Assembly (NCBI GenBank): GCA_045605445.1
Contig: JAZUPZ010000039.1
Coordinates: forward strand, 1 to 64,000
DNA: 64,000 bases
Origin: CAZMHL01 sp045605445
Lineage (GTDB): Bacteria > Bacillota > Clostridia > RGIG6154
Direction of reading: 5' to 3'
Both the position numbers and the translations under genes were made by a program. Position 1 is the first letter of the stretch. The number at the start of each line of letters is the position of its first letter. Shown here piece after piece: positions 7,340-16,620 of the stretch. The notes beneath the pieces are model-generated. The model saw only the letters and a list, made by a program, of their open reading frames with translations. It was not told the DNA's origin and made no database searches.

Positions 7340-8034
7340 TGAAAGGGAAACTGATTGTTATTGAGGGGCTTGACTCTTCGGGTAAAGAAACTCAATCAAA
7401 ACTGGTTGCAAAAAAACTTGCCGAGATGAATTATAAAGTAAAACTTGTTACTTTCCCGAATTATGAAAGTGATTCATCTGCCTTGGTTAAAATGTATCTG
7501 AACGGCGAAATATCCAAAAACCCGGATGATATAAATGCATATGCAGCATCTTCTTTTTATGCTGTTGACAGATATGTTTCTTATAAATGTGAATGGGAAG
7601 ATTTTTATTTAAATGGCGGAGTTGTAATAGCAGACAGATATACTACATCCAATATGATACATCAAGGTGCTAAAATAGATGGGACAAGAATTAAAAATCT
7701 GTACCTTGACTGGCTGTATGATTATGAGTATAAACTTTTGAAGCTTCCCGTCCCCAATAAGGTGATATTTCTTGATATGCCTCCTGAGACATCTCGAGAG
7801 CTTATGGCTAAAAGACCTAATAAGATTACAGGAAGTGAAAAGAAGGATATTCATGAAAGTAACAATGAATATCTTGAAAGAACATATGTGAATGCTTTAT
7901 ACACAGCAAACAAGTTTGACTGGACAGAAATCTTCTGCGTAGAAGAAGGACAAATACGTTCCATTGAAGATATAAATAATGAAATTATGAAAGTAATTTG
8001 CAATGATGTCTTTCACAGAAAATATAACGGATAG
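7339..8034 (+). CDS. tmk: Thymidylate kinase (dTMP kinase)
   Basis: This kinase phosphorylates dTMP to dTDP, the next step after ThyX. The P-loop EGLDSSGKETQS has Glu where Ser or Thr normally follows the Lys. I believe variants of this kind occur in a clostridial subgroup. The DRY motif (ADRYTTSN) and a lid rich in basic residues (MAKRPNK) follow. It is 231 residues long, in the usual range. It overlaps thyX by one base. A deoxynucleoside kinase of another specificity is the main alternative, but the thyX linkage favours dTMP. Confidence 0.88.
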   Translation: MKGKLIVIEGLDSSGKETQSKLVAKKLAEMNYKVKLVTFPNYESDSSALVKMYLNGEISKNPDDINAYAASSFYAVDRYVSYKCEWEDFYLNGGVVIADRYTTSNMIHQGAKIDGTRIKNLYLDWLYDYEYKLLKLPVPNKVIFLDMPPETSRELMAKRPNKITGSEKKDIHESNNEYLERTYVNALYTANKFDWTEIFCVEEGQIRSIEDINNEIMKVICNDVFHRKYNG

Positions 8035-8044
8035 GAGATTTATT

Positions 8045-8581
8045 ATGACTTACGTTTTTTTAGCAGATGGTTTTGAAGAAGTTGAAGCTCTTACTGTTGT
8101 TGATCTGCTCAGAAGAGCTGATGTTGAGGTTCTGACTGTTTCTGTTAACAATACTCTCGAAGTTATCGGAGCTCATGATATAAAGATTCTTTGCGATATT
8201 TCTGCAGATGAAATAGAACTTTCTGACGGAGTTATACTTCCCGGCGGTATCCCCGGAGTTCCTAATCTTGGAGCCGATGAGAGAATTATAAGTGCAATTA
8301 ATCAACATTATGATAACAAAAAACTTGTGGCAGCAATATGTGCAGCACCTACTTTGCTACACGAAATGGGTATTCTAAATAATGTCAAAGCAACTTGTTA
8401 TCCAAGTATGTTAAACAAGATGGTTAACGCTGAGGCTGTTGAAGAAGATGTAGTTATATCCGGAAACATTATTACATCCAAAGGTCCCGGTACCGCTTTT
8501 GATTTTGCCTATGAAATTATTTCATACCTAAAGGATAAAGAAAGCGCTGATGCAGTTAAAAATTCTGCATATTTCAAGTAA
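8045..8581 (+). CDS. DJ-1/PfpI family protein (YajL/ThiJ-like)
   Basis: A 178-residue member of the DJ-1 branch of the class I glutamine amidotransferase fold. The nucleophile elbow is visible as AAICAAPTLL, with the conserved acidic residue in DGFEEVEA near the N-terminus. Family members are proposed to repair glyoxal adducts or to act as redox-protective chaperones, and the actual activity is disputed. The ATG at 8045 with AGGAG is preferred over the upstream in-frame start at 8003, which lies within tmk. It sits between tmk and mltG without clear functional linkage. Confidence 0.9.
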   Translation: MTYVFLADGFEEVEALTVVDLLRRADVEVLTVSVNNTLEVIGAHDIKILCDISADEIELSDGVILPGGIPGVPNLGADERIISAINQHYDNKKLVAAICAAPTLLHEMGILNNVKATCYPSMLNKMVNAEAVEEDVVISGNIITSKGPGTAFDFAYEIISYLKDKESADAVKNSAYFK

Positions 8582-8591
8582 AGAGGTAAAA

Positions 8592-9587
8592 ATGAAAAAA
8601 CTTATTAAAGTTCTGATAGTTGTTTCTATCATAACCGCAGTAATATTATTATCTGACTTTTTTGGGGTGTTCAAATCGTCCGAACCTGTTACTGTTAATA
8701 TTCCTGTAGGCTCAAATCCTGTTCAGATATCAGAAATGCTAAAAGAGCACTCTTTGATCAGGTATCCTTTTTTCTTTTCTTTTTATTCTGTTGTTAAAGA
8801 TGCCAGATTTCAGGCTGGTGAGCATACATTCAACAAAAAAAGTTATAGTAAACTTTTTAAAGAGCTGTCTTCGGTAACATCAGGTGAATCAATAACTGTA
8901 ACAATTACAGAAGGCATGGAACAACGGGAAATTGCAGATCTTCTTGAAAAAAAGGGGATTTGTTCTGCTGATGAATTTAATCGGGCAGCAAAAATTAAGA
9001 ATTTCAGTAATTTTTGGTTTTTAAAAAATATTCCCGAGAGAGAAAGTGAACTTGAGGGGTATTTATTCCCTGACACTTACGAGTTTTCCAAGGGTTCTTC
9101 GGCTGAAGATGTAATTTTAAAAATGCTTAATAATTTTGACAGTAAAATTACTGAGAAAATGAAAGAGGCAGCTAATAAATCTGAACTTTCTTTTGACGAA
9201 CTTATCACTTTGGCTTCAATTATTGAGCGCGAAGCTGCTACTGAAAAGGATTTTAAGCTTGTTTCCGGAATTTTTTATAACAGAATGAATCATGTTGGAG
9301 AAGGATTTGGATATTTCCAATCTTGTGCCACAGTTCAGTATATATTGAAGGAAAGAAAAGATGTTCTTTCGATTCAGGATACAAAAATAGACTCTCCATA
9401 CAACACATATATGTATGAAGGACTTCCGGTAGGACCGATTGCGTCCCCGGGAATTAGAACTATTGAAGCTGCATTGTATCCTGAAAAAACAGAATATCTT
9501 TATTTTGCATCAGACCCTTCGGGGAAAATTTATTATGCAAAAACATTCACAGAACATCAGGAGAATATGAGAAAGGCCGGTTTATAA
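8592..9587 (+). CDS. mltG: Endolytic murein transglycosylase MltG
   Basis: MltG cuts nascent glycan strands at the membrane and limits their length. It has a single N-terminal membrane anchor (about residues 4-22), a LysM-like region, then the YceG domain with the catalytic Glu in LASIIEREAA and the downstream GFGYFQSCATVQY and SPYNTYMYEGLPVGPI signatures. It is 331 residues. The start at 8592 follows AAGAGGT, and the longer frame from 8550 lies within the DJ-1 gene. The gene order mltG, O-methyltransferase, U32 protein matches the yrrL-yrrM-yrrN/O order of Bacillus subtilis. Confidence 0.94.
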   Translation: MKKLIKVLIVVSIITAVILLSDFFGVFKSSEPVTVNIPVGSNPVQISEMLKEHSLIRYPFFFSFYSVVKDARFQAGEHTFNKKSYSKLFKELSSVTSGESITVTITEGMEQREIADLLEKKGICSADEFNRAAKIKNFSNFWFLKNIPERESELEGYLFPDTYEFSKGSSAEDVILKMLNNFDSKITEKMKEAANKSELSFDELITLASIIEREAATEKDFKLVSGIFYNRMNHVGEGFGYFQSCATVQYILKERKDVLSIQDTKIDSPYNTYMYEGLPVGPIASPGIRTIEAALYPEKTEYLYFASDPSGKIYYAKTFTEHQENMRKAGL

Positions 9588-9588
9588 A

Positions 9589-10257
9589 TTGGCAGGAGAA
9601 AAAATCAATTTAGAATATATAACTGAATATTTACACGAAGTTCTTCCGGAAAGCGAAGGTTATATAGCTGAAATGGAAAAGTTCGCATTAACAAATGATG
9701 TTCCGATTATTCATAAGGAAGTAAAGTTTTTTCTTGAAATGCTTTGCCATATGATTAAACCTTCACGCGTGTTGGAAATTGGTACTGCAATCGGATATTC
9801 TTCTTCAGTTCTTGCTATGACATCTGAAACAACTAAAGTTACAACAATTGAGCGCGAACCGGCTATGACCGAACTTGCACTAAAAAATCATAGCATTCTC
9901 GGGTTATCTGACAGAATAAGAATTATCGAAGGTGATGCACTTGAGGTTCTTGATTGTTTGAAGGAAAAATATGATTTGATTTTCATAGATGCAGCCAAAG
10001 GATATTATTCTGACTTTTTCTCATATGCTAAAAATCTTATAAACCCGGGCGGAGTTATAGTTTGTGATAACATATTGTATAAAGGTATGACGGCAACCGA
10101 CGAGCTCTTAAAAAGAAGACAAAAAACAATTGTTTACAGAATGAGAGATTTTCTCCATAGCATTTGTCGTGATGAAAATTTAAAAACATCTATAATTCCT
10201 ATGGGTGACGGTCTGGCTGTTTCTTATTATATAAAAGAGGAGATTTCTGATAAATGA
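9589..10257 (+). CDS. trmR: tRNA 5-hydroxyuridine O-methyltransferase TrmR-like
   Basis: A class I S-adenosylmethionine methyltransferase of the O-methyltransferase family 3. The glycine-rich motif is VLEIGTAIGYSS, followed by FIDAAKG and the metal-binding VCDNILYKG. In Bacillus subtilis the homologue YrrM (TrmR) methylates 5-hydroxyuridine at wobble position 34 of tRNAs, and the U32 proteins next to it make the hydroxyuridine. The same neighbour order here supports that role over a catechol methyltransferase. The start is TTG, one base after the mltG stop; the next ATG would remove a conserved N-terminal helix. Confidence 0.85.
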   Translation: MAGEKINLEYITEYLHEVLPESEGYIAEMEKFALTNDVPIIHKEVKFFLEMLCHMIKPSRVLEIGTAIGYSSSVLAMTSETTKVTTIEREPAMTELALKNHSILGLSDRIRIIEGDALEVLDCLKEKYDLIFIDAAKGYYSDFFSYAKNLINPGGVIVCDNILYKGMTATDELLKRRQKTIVYRMRDFLHSICRDENLKTSIIPMGDGLAVSYYIKEEISDK

Positions 10258-11465
10258 AACCAGAATTATTAGCTCCTGCAGGGAGTCTTACAAAACTTAA
10301 ATATGCTCTTAAATATGGAGCAGATGCTGTATATATAGGCGGTGAGCAGTATTCGCTCAGAGTAGCAGCCGAAAACTTTACTTCCGATGAAATGAAAGAG
10401 GGAATAGAATATGCACACAATTTAGGAAAAAAAGTGTATATTACAGCCAATATTATCCCACATAATTGCGATTTGAATGATTTTGAAAATTACATTAAAG
10501 AGATAAACCACCTTGGAGCAGATGCAGTAATTATTAGTGATATTGGGTTATTCGACATTGCGAAAAATGCTACGCCAAACCTTGAAATTCATATAAGTAC
10601 TCAGGCTAATAATGTAAATTACGCTTCTGCATCAATGTGGCACAAACTTGGTGCAAAACGTGTTGTTCTTGGCAGAGAATTGAGTCTTGAAGAAATTAGC
10701 GAAATACGAAAAAACACGCCGGATGATCTTGAAATTGAATGTTTTGTTCACGGAGCAATGTGTGTTTCATATTCTGGAAGATGTCTGTTATCTAATTATA
10801 TGACTAATAGAGACAGTAATCTTGGCGCTTGTTCACATCCTTGCAGATGGAAGTATTATCTTATGGAGGAGAAACGCCCGGGAGAGTATATGCCTGTTTT
10901 TGAAAATGACAGAGGAACTTTTATTTTCAATTCTAAAGACCTTTGTATGCTTAACCATATACCTGAAATGATAGAGGCGGGCATATCAAGTTTTAAAATT
11001 GAAGGCAGGGTTAAAAGTGAATATTATGTTTCGACTATAATAAAGGCCTACCGCGATGCTATTGATTTGTATTATGAAGGTAAAGAATTTTCTCCATCTT
11101 TGATGGATGAAATTAAAAAAGTCAGTCACAGAGAATATACAACGGGTTTTTATTTTGGAAAACCAACGGATAACGAACAAGTTTACACTAACAATTCCTA
11201 TGTAAGAGAATATGACCTGGTTGGAATTGTTGATGCTTATGATGAAAATGAAAAGATGTTAAAAGTTACACAAAGAAATAAATTCTTTGTAGGTGATGAG
11301 ATAGAACTGCTTAAACCGGTAGGCAAATTTGAAACTATCAGGATTCAAAAAATGTATAATGAAAAAGGGGAAGAAATTGATTCCTGTCCTCATGCTACCA
11401 TGAAGCTTTCTATACCATGCGACATTAAATGCGAGCCTTTTACAATACTTAGGAAAAGAAAATAA
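10254..11465 (+). CDS. U32 family protein, probable tRNA uridine-34 hydroxylation enzyme (TrhP-like)
   Basis: The 403-residue protein has the U32 signature (ECFVHGAMCVSYSGRC) with conserved cysteines, a TIM-barrel-like N-terminal half beginning ELLAPAG, and a C-terminal beta domain. Once annotated as collagenases, members such as YegQ/TrhP and Bacillus YrrN/YrrO are needed for prephenate-dependent hydroxylation of U34 in tRNA. A 4-bp overlap (ATGA) with the preceding methyltransferase fits sequential hydroxylation and methylation. Bacillus subtilis has two adjacent copies, while only one is here. Confidence 0.85.
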   Translation: MKPELLAPAGSLTKLKYALKYGADAVYIGGEQYSLRVAAENFTSDEMKEGIEYAHNLGKKVYITANIIPHNCDLNDFENYIKEINHLGADAVIISDIGLFDIAKNATPNLEIHISTQANNVNYASASMWHKLGAKRVVLGRELSLEEISEIRKNTPDDLEIECFVHGAMCVSYSGRCLLSNYMTNRDSNLGACSHPCRWKYYLMEEKRPGEYMPVFENDRGTFIFNSKDLCMLNHIPEMIEAGISSFKIEGRVKSEYYVSTIIKAYRDAIDLYYEGKEFSPSLMDEIKKVSHREYTTGFYFGKPTDNEQVYTNNSYVREYDLVGIVDAYDENEKMLKVTQRNKFFVGDEIELLKPVGKFETIRIQKMYNEKGEEIDSCPHATMKLSIPCDIKCEPFTILRKRK

Positions 11466-11502
11466 AAATTTTGATACAGGTTATCCTAATTATGGTGATA
11501 TA

Positions 11503-13119
11503 ATGGATACTAAAATCAGAATTTTAAGACTTTGTTTTATTTTTGTTCTGGCATTGTTGGTTTTTAAAATATATATAGTTGCCGTGATAAAAGGAGAGGA
11601 ATATTCCAGTCAGGTAAAAAAACAAAATTTTGTTTCAGTTTCAATCAATAATGGCAGAAAAAACATTACAGACAGAAATGGTAAATTTATTACCGGAGTT
11701 GAAAAAAACAAATATATTGTAGCTTTTTCCACAGAGGACAACAAGGAAAATTTCAGATTGTCAAAGATATTATCTGAATATACCAACTCTGATGAATACA
11801 AGATATATGCTGATTTGTATAAAAACAAAAAAGCGATATTAAAAATTACTAAAAACAGAGATTTGTCACCTTTATCGGAATACAGAAACATAAAAATTTC
11901 TGAATTCAGTTCAAGATACATTTCTGATTATCCTGCTGCTGCTTTTGTAGGATATTTGTCAGACGGAAAAGGTGTTTCAGGGTTAGAAGCTGTATATGAT
12001 GAATTTCTTACAAGTGATAGTGGAAATGGTTTCAGCGTATTCAGCGATTCACTGAAAAATTTATATGGTGACATAAAGATAGACGCTCAAAATAATGATT
12101 ATACATTGCAGACCACATTAAATCTTGATTATCAAAGAATTTGTGATGAAGTTCTTAAAAACAACGGTCTTCCTTCAGCTGCTGTTTTAATTGATGTTAA
12201 CAATTTCGAAATTCTGGCAATATCATCTTATCCGTCTTTTGAACAGGATAATGTCGGAGAATATATCAACAGAGATGACGGTACACTCAGTAACAGAGCT
12301 TTTCAGGCTTATGATATGGGCTCTATATTTAAAATTGTGGTTACTGCTGCGGCCCTTGAAAACGGATATAATCCGGACGAAAAAATATATAACTGCACAG
12401 GAAAGACATCTGTTCATAATCAGATTTTTGAATGTCACAATATATACGGTCACGGAGAACAGAGTATAACAGAAGCTTTTATGAACTCTTGTAACCCGGC
12501 TTTTATTGACATAGGGGCAGGAATAGGGTATACTAAAATATTGAATATGGCCGAAAAATTTGGCTTTGGAAAAAATATTCTTAATCCTATGAAATTAGGG
12601 TGTTCAATTTCCTCTTTACCTGACAGAAACAATTATTATCTTTCTGATCTGGCGAATATTTCAATTGGTCAGGGAGGTTTAAATTGCAGTGTGGTTCAAG
12701 GCGCAGTTTTAAGTGCAGTTATTGCAAACGGTGGCTTTTTTAAATACGTTGATTCAGTTACCGGCATAGCAGATTCTGATGGGAATTTGATAAAAGAAAA
12801 AAATAAAGAAAATCCGGAAAGGATAATTAGTAGTGGTACTGCACAGAAAATCAGAGATATGATGATATTAACGTGCAGACACGGAACCGGTTCATCGGCT
12901 CAAATAGATTTTTTAGGAGCAGGTGGAAAGACCGGAAGCGCTCAAACAGGATGGCTTGTAAATAACGAATTCTATCAACATGCTTGGTTTACCGGATTTT
13001 TCCCTGCAGAAAAACCTGAGTTTGCTTTGTGTGTGTTTATAGAAAACGGGAAATCCGGCAGTTTGACTGCAGCTCCTGTTTTTAAAGAAATAGGAGAAAA
13101 AATTTTAAATTTTAAATAG
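11503..13119 (+). CDS. Class B penicillin-binding protein (transpeptidase), short form
   Basis: A D,D-transpeptidase that cross-links peptidoglycan. It has one N-terminal membrane anchor (about residues 8-27), a short dimerisation domain and a penicillin-binding domain with all three catalytic motifs: S274-I-F-K277, S329-C-N331 and K476-T-G. At 538 residues it is smaller than SpoVD or PBP2 and has no PASTA domains. It may be one of the clostridial PbpA-like enzymes used in division or sporulation. It follows the U32 gene by 37 bp. A second, longer class B protein (mrdA-like) lies 5 kb downstream. Confidence 0.9.
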   Translation: MDTKIRILRLCFIFVLALLVFKIYIVAVIKGEEYSSQVKKQNFVSVSINNGRKNITDRNGKFITGVEKNKYIVAFSTEDNKENFRLSKILSEYTNSDEYKIYADLYKNKKAILKITKNRDLSPLSEYRNIKISEFSSRYISDYPAAAFVGYLSDGKGVSGLEAVYDEFLTSDSGNGFSVFSDSLKNLYGDIKIDAQNNDYTLQTTLNLDYQRICDEVLKNNGLPSAAVLIDVNNFEILAISSYPSFEQDNVGEYINRDDGTLSNRAFQAYDMGSIFKIVVTAAALENGYNPDEKIYNCTGKTSVHNQIFECHNIYGHGEQSITEAFMNSCNPAFIDIGAGIGYTKILNMAEKFGFGKNILNPMKLGCSISSLPDRNNYYLSDLANISIGQGGLNCSVVQGAVLSAVIANGGFFKYVDSVTGIADSDGNLIKEKNKENPERIISSGTAQKIRDMMILTCRHGTGSSAQIDFLGAGGKTGSAQTGWLVNNEFYQHAWFTGFFPAEKPEFALCVFIENGKSGSLTAAPVFKEIGEKILNFK

Positions 13120-13129
13120 GGGTATAAAA

Positions 13130-14401
13130 TTGGAATTATATATTCTTGTATTACTTTTAATTGTTTCGATAATCAATTTGCTGATTATAATATTAAAGAA
13201 AAATAATAATGATAATTTTCAGTTTCGTAACGATGTTACAAATGAAATTAAAACATCAATGAAACTGTTTGGAGATACATTTACAAATTCTCAGAATATT
13301 ATTCAGAATATACAGACAGAAAGATTAAAAGACTTATCTGTTCACCTTTCTGAAAACCAGAACAATCTCAAAGAAAGTGTTATTGAACTGTTGAAAAAAT
13401 TTGATGAAAGAGTTTCTTTGATTTCTTCTTCAAGTGATAAGAAACTTGAGGACATAAGAAATACAATGGAAATAAGAATTAAATCATTGCAGGAAGATAA
13501 TAATAAAAAGCTTGAAGAAATGCGTTTGGTTGTCGATGAAAAACTTCACAAGACCTTAAATGACAGAATTGGTCAGTCTTTTCAAATTGTAAGTGAGAGG
13601 CTTGAAGAAGTATATAAAGGTCTTGGAGAAATGCAAAATCTTGCTGTAAGTGTCGGGGATTTGAAAAAAACTCTTTCAAACGTGAAAACAAGAGGGATTA
13701 TTGGTGAAGTTCAGCTCGGCTCTATTCTTGAACAGATACTTTACAAAGACCAGTATGTTCAAAATGTTATTACAAAACCCGGAACGAACTGTTTTGTAGA
13801 ATATGCAGTAAAAATGCCCGGCGAAGGAAATTCTTCGGTTTATTTGCCGATTGACGCGAAGTTTCCTTTGGATGCTTACAATAATTTACTTGAAGCTTAT
13901 GAAAGTGGGATTCAGGAAAAGATTGATTCTTGTGAAAAACTTCTTGATTCCAGAATAAAATCTTTTGCAAAAGATATAAATGAAAAATATATATCACCTC
14001 CTGACACCACTGATTTTGGAATAATGTTTTTACCTACGGAAGGATTATATGCAGAGGTGGTTAAAAGAAACATATTTCTTCAACTTCAGAAAGAGTATAA
14101 CGTAATAATTGCTGGACCAACTAATATGGCAGCGCTTCTTAACAGCCTGCAAATGGGTTTCAGAACCCTTGCTATTCAGAAGAGGTCAAGTGAAGTGTGG
14201 ATGATTCTCGGAGCTGTAAGAACTGAATTTGATAAATTTGCCGGTGTACTTGAAAATGCGCAGGCTAAGATAGAAACAGCAAGTAATGAGCTTGATAAAC
14301 TTGTTGGAGTAAGAACAAGACAGATTCAGAAAAAACTTAAAGCGGTAACTCAACTTGAAGACGAGGAAGCTCAGAATATCCTTGCAACTGATGATGAATA
14401 G
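13130..14401 (+). CDS. rmuC: DNA recombination protein RmuC
   Basis: RmuC-family proteins restrict inversions between short inverted repeats; a nuclease activity is presumed from the fold. The 423-residue protein has an N-terminal membrane segment (about residues 3-22), a long coiled coil (about 60-180) and the C-terminal RmuC domain with TRGIIGEVQLGSILEQIL and the IMFLPTEGLYAE stretch. The start is a TTG behind a GGGGT site. It lies 10 bp after the penicillin-binding protein gene. Confidence 0.92.
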   Translation: MELYILVLLLIVSIINLLIIILKKNNNDNFQFRNDVTNEIKTSMKLFGDTFTNSQNIIQNIQTERLKDLSVHLSENQNNLKESVIELLKKFDERVSLISSSSDKKLEDIRNTMEIRIKSLQEDNNKKLEEMRLVVDEKLHKTLNDRIGQSFQIVSERLEEVYKGLGEMQNLAVSVGDLKKTLSNVKTRGIIGEVQLGSILEQILYKDQYVQNVITKPGTNCFVEYAVKMPGEGNSSVYLPIDAKFPLDAYNNLLEAYESGIQEKIDSCEKLLDSRIKSFAKDINEKYISPPDTTDFGIMFLPTEGLYAEVVKRNIFLQLQKEYNVIIAGPTNMAALLNSLQMGFRTLAIQKRSSEVWMILGAVRTEFDKFAGVLENAQAKIETASNELDKLVGVRTRQIQKKLKAVTQLEDEEAQNILATDDE

Positions 14402-14413
14402 GAGTAAATAAAT

Positions 14414-14944
14414 ATGGAAATGTTTGAAAAAGTAACGGGAAAGAGAGAAATATATAACGGAAGAATTATCAATCTTCATGTTGAAGAAATAGAATTACCT
14501 GATGGTTCTGCTGCTACAAGGGAAATAATTCAACATCCGGGTGGTGTATGTATTCTTGCTATAACAGATGAAAAAGAAATACTTATGGTTAAACAGTACC
14601 GCTCAGGTCCGAAGGAAGTTATGCTTGAAGTTCCTGCAGGAAAACTTGAGTATGGTGAAGATCCATGCGAATGCGCAGCAAGAGAACTTGAAGAAGAAAC
14701 CGGATACAGCGCTGAAAAGCTTACTTTTGTATATGACTTTTGTTCCTCGCCGGGATTTGCAAGCGAAAGAATATACCTTTACTTAGCTGAAAATCTTATA
14801 AAAAAAGAGCAACATCTTGACGAAGGTGAATTTCTTGAAATTTACAAATACACCATAGAAGAACTTGATGAAATGTTGAAAAATAACAAAATCAATGATG
14901 CAAAAACACTAATTGCAATTCAATATGCAAAAACTTTAATGTAA
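14414..14944 (+). CDS. Nudix hydrolase, ADP-ribose pyrophosphatase type
   Basis: A 176-residue Nudix enzyme that probably hydrolyses ADP-ribose to AMP and ribose 5-phosphate. The Nudix box GX5EX7REUXEEXGU is intact (GKLEYGEDPCECAAREL continuing EEETGY), preceded by the VKQYRSGPKEVMLEVPAG segment characteristic of the NudF/YqkG group, and followed by the YDFCSSPGFASERI stretch typical of ADP-ribose enzymes. It lies between rmuC and zapA with short gaps, so it is part of the same run of genes. Confidence 0.92.
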   Translation: MEMFEKVTGKREIYNGRIINLHVEEIELPDGSAATREIIQHPGGVCILAITDEKEILMVKQYRSGPKEVMLEVPAGKLEYGEDPCECAARELEEETGYSAEKLTFVYDFCSSPGFASERIYLYLAENLIKKEQHLDEGEFLEIYKYTIEELDEMLKNNKINDAKTLIAIQYAKTLM

Positions 14945-14957
14945 AGAGGTAAAGAAT

Positions 14958-15317
14958 ATGGCTAATAAAGTTGTCAGATTACTTGGTAACGACTATAACA
15001 TAGTTTGTGACGAATCGGATGAATATGTTCAGAAAGTTGGGTACTATGTTGACAAAAAGCTTAATGAAGTGGCATCTAGGAACGGTCAGCTTCCAACAAA
15101 TATGCTTGCTATTTTGGCGGCTATAAATATTGCAGATGACTATATAAAAGAAAAAAGCAAAGGCGAGGAATATCTTGCACAAATCAGTGAATATTCCAAA
15201 ATTATCAGCAGAAATAAAGTTGTTTTGCAGGATAATAAAATGAAAATTGACAATCTGAATAATGAAATTCAAAGACTTAAAATTGAAATAGCTAAGTTAG
15301 AAATGAAAGGAAACTGA
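14958..15317 (+). CDS. zapA: Cell division protein ZapA
   Basis: ZapA binds and bundles FtsZ filaments at the division site. The 119-residue protein has the N-terminal ZapA fold (VVRLLGNDYNIVCDESDEYV) and a C-terminal coiled coil from about residue 70. The length matches clostridial homologues. It is placed one base before dut and 13 bp after the Nudix gene, within the envelope and division gene run. Confidence 0.92.
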   Translation: MANKVVRLLGNDYNIVCDESDEYVQKVGYYVDKKLNEVASRNGQLPTNMLAILAAINIADDYIKEKSKGEEYLAQISEYSKIISRNKVVLQDNKMKIDNLNNEIQRLKIEIAKLEMKGN

Positions 15318-15318
15318 T

Positions 15319-15768
15319 ATGAATTTGAAAATACAGTACATACCTAATTCAAAAGGTGAAAAAGTTAACCGTCCTTTTTATGCAACAGAGGGCAGTGCAG
15401 GAATGGATTTGTCTGCTTGTGTAGATGAACCTGTTGTAATTAAAAAAGGTGAGATTAAATTTATACCTACAGGGATTGCAATTTCACTTCCTTCTAACGA
15501 GTATGTTGCATATGTTTATGCCAGAAGCGGTTTGGCTTGTAAGAAAGGAATAACTCTTGCAAATTGCGTTGGGGTAATTGACAGTGATTACCGAGGCGAA
15601 ATAAAATGTGCTCTTATAAATCTTGGAACCGAAGATTTTACTGTTAATTTCGGAGACAGAATTGCACAGTTGGTAATTGCTCCCGTTTGTAAAGCTGAAA
15701 TCACCGAATGTGAAACACTTGATGAAACACAGCGCGGCAGCGGAGGGTTTGGTTCGACAGGCGTCTGA
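15319..15768 (+). CDS. dut: Deoxyuridine 5'-triphosphate nucleotidohydrolase (dUTPase)
   Basis: The trimeric dUTPase converts dUTP to dUMP, keeping uracil out of DNA and feeding ThyX. All five family motifs are present in order: GSAGMDL, ARSGLA, GVIDSDYRG, GDRIAQLV and the C-terminal RGSGGFGSTG. Length is 149 residues. It begins one base after zapA, and its stop codon overlaps the next start (TGATG). Confidence 0.97.
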   Translation: MNLKIQYIPNSKGEKVNRPFYATEGSAGMDLSACVDEPVVIKKGEIKFIPTGIAISLPSNEYVAYVYARSGLACKKGITLANCVGVIDSDYRGEIKCALINLGTEDFTVNFGDRIAQLVIAPVCKAEITECETLDETQRGSGGFGSTGV

Positions 15769-16127
15769 TGATTAAGCTGAAATTTTTTGATTATGTTGTA
15801 ATTACTCTGGCATTTATATTTTCGATTACTTTTATCATTTTTTCTTCCGGACTGAAAGCTTCTGAAGTTGTGATAGAAGTTAACGGTCAACCATATGCCA
15901 GATATCCTGTTTCAGAAAATAGAATTATAAATGTTAGCAGTAAGTTCGGTGAAAGTGTAGTTGTTATAGAAAAACAGAAAGTTTACGTTCGTGAAACAAC
16001 TTGCGAAGATAAAATTGAAGTGAAAGCAGGCACAATAGAAAGATCAGGTCAGAGTTTAATCTGTTTACCTAATAAGACGGTTATTTTTTTAGAAGGGGAG
16101 TCAGATTCTGATGTTAACACATATTGA
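15768..16127 (+). CDS. NusG domain II-containing protein, membrane-anchored
   Basis: A 119-residue protein with an N-terminal hydrophobic segment (about residues 8-27) and an extracytoplasmic NusG_II-type beta domain (VVIEVNGQPYARYPV onward) with two cysteines near C85 and C104. Proteins of this type are regularly encoded beside Gx transporters in Bacillota, as here. Their function is unknown; a role in electron transfer or in lipid/quinone metabolism at the membrane has only been inferred from neighbourhood. Confidence 0.85.
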   Translation: MIKLKFFDYVVITLAFIFSITFIIFSSGLKASEVVIEVNGQPYARYPVSENRIINVSSKFGESVVVIEKQKVYVRETTCEDKIEVKAGTIERSGQSLICLPNKTVIFLEGESDSDVNTY

Positions 16128-16620
16128 TAAGATTTCCCGCTCCTGTTTGCTGATTACGATTGGTTTAATACTGGGATATTTTGAAAATATATTGATTTAT
16201 ATTCCGGTCCCGGGGGTTAAAATAGGACTTTCTAATATTGTTCTTTTGTACGCTGTTTTGAAAATGGATGCTAAATGGCCTGTAATTATCGGCGTATTGA
16301 AATCCTTGCTTTCAGGATTGCTGTTTTCAGGAGTAACAACTATAATTTACAGTGTGGTTTCCGTTATATGTTCCGTTTTAATTATGAGTTTTCTTTTTCG
16401 TAAATTATTTCCGGACAAAATATCAATATATGGTATCAGCATATCAGGAAGCATTGTGTTTAACATAGTGCAGATTTTCGTTGCTTCCGTTTATATGAAA
16501 ACACAAACGGTTTTTTACTATTTACCTTACTTTGTGTTAATTTCAATTTTTTCAGGTTTTATTACAGCATTTATTATTAAACTGAATTTAAAAAGATTTG
16601 AGGATAAATATGAGAAATAA
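16111..16620 (+). CDS. Gx transporter family protein (heptaprenyl diphosphate synthase component I-like)
   Basis: A 169-residue membrane protein with about five transmembrane segments and the IPVPGVKIGLSNI signature of the family formerly called heptaprenyl diphosphate synthase component I. The fold resembles small substrate-binding (ECF S-type) transporters, and the substrate is unknown. It overlaps the NusG-II gene by 17 bp, the usual partner. The ATG at 16111 follows a GAAGGGGAG site. Confidence 0.85.
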   Translation: MLTHIDKISRSCLLITIGLILGYFENILIYIPVPGVKIGLSNIVLLYAVLKMDAKWPVIIGVLKSLLSGLLFSGVTTIIYSVVSVICSVLIMSFLFRKLFPDKISIYGISISGSIVFNIVQIFVASVYMKTQTVFYYLPYFVLISIFSGFITAFIIKLNLKRFEDKYEK

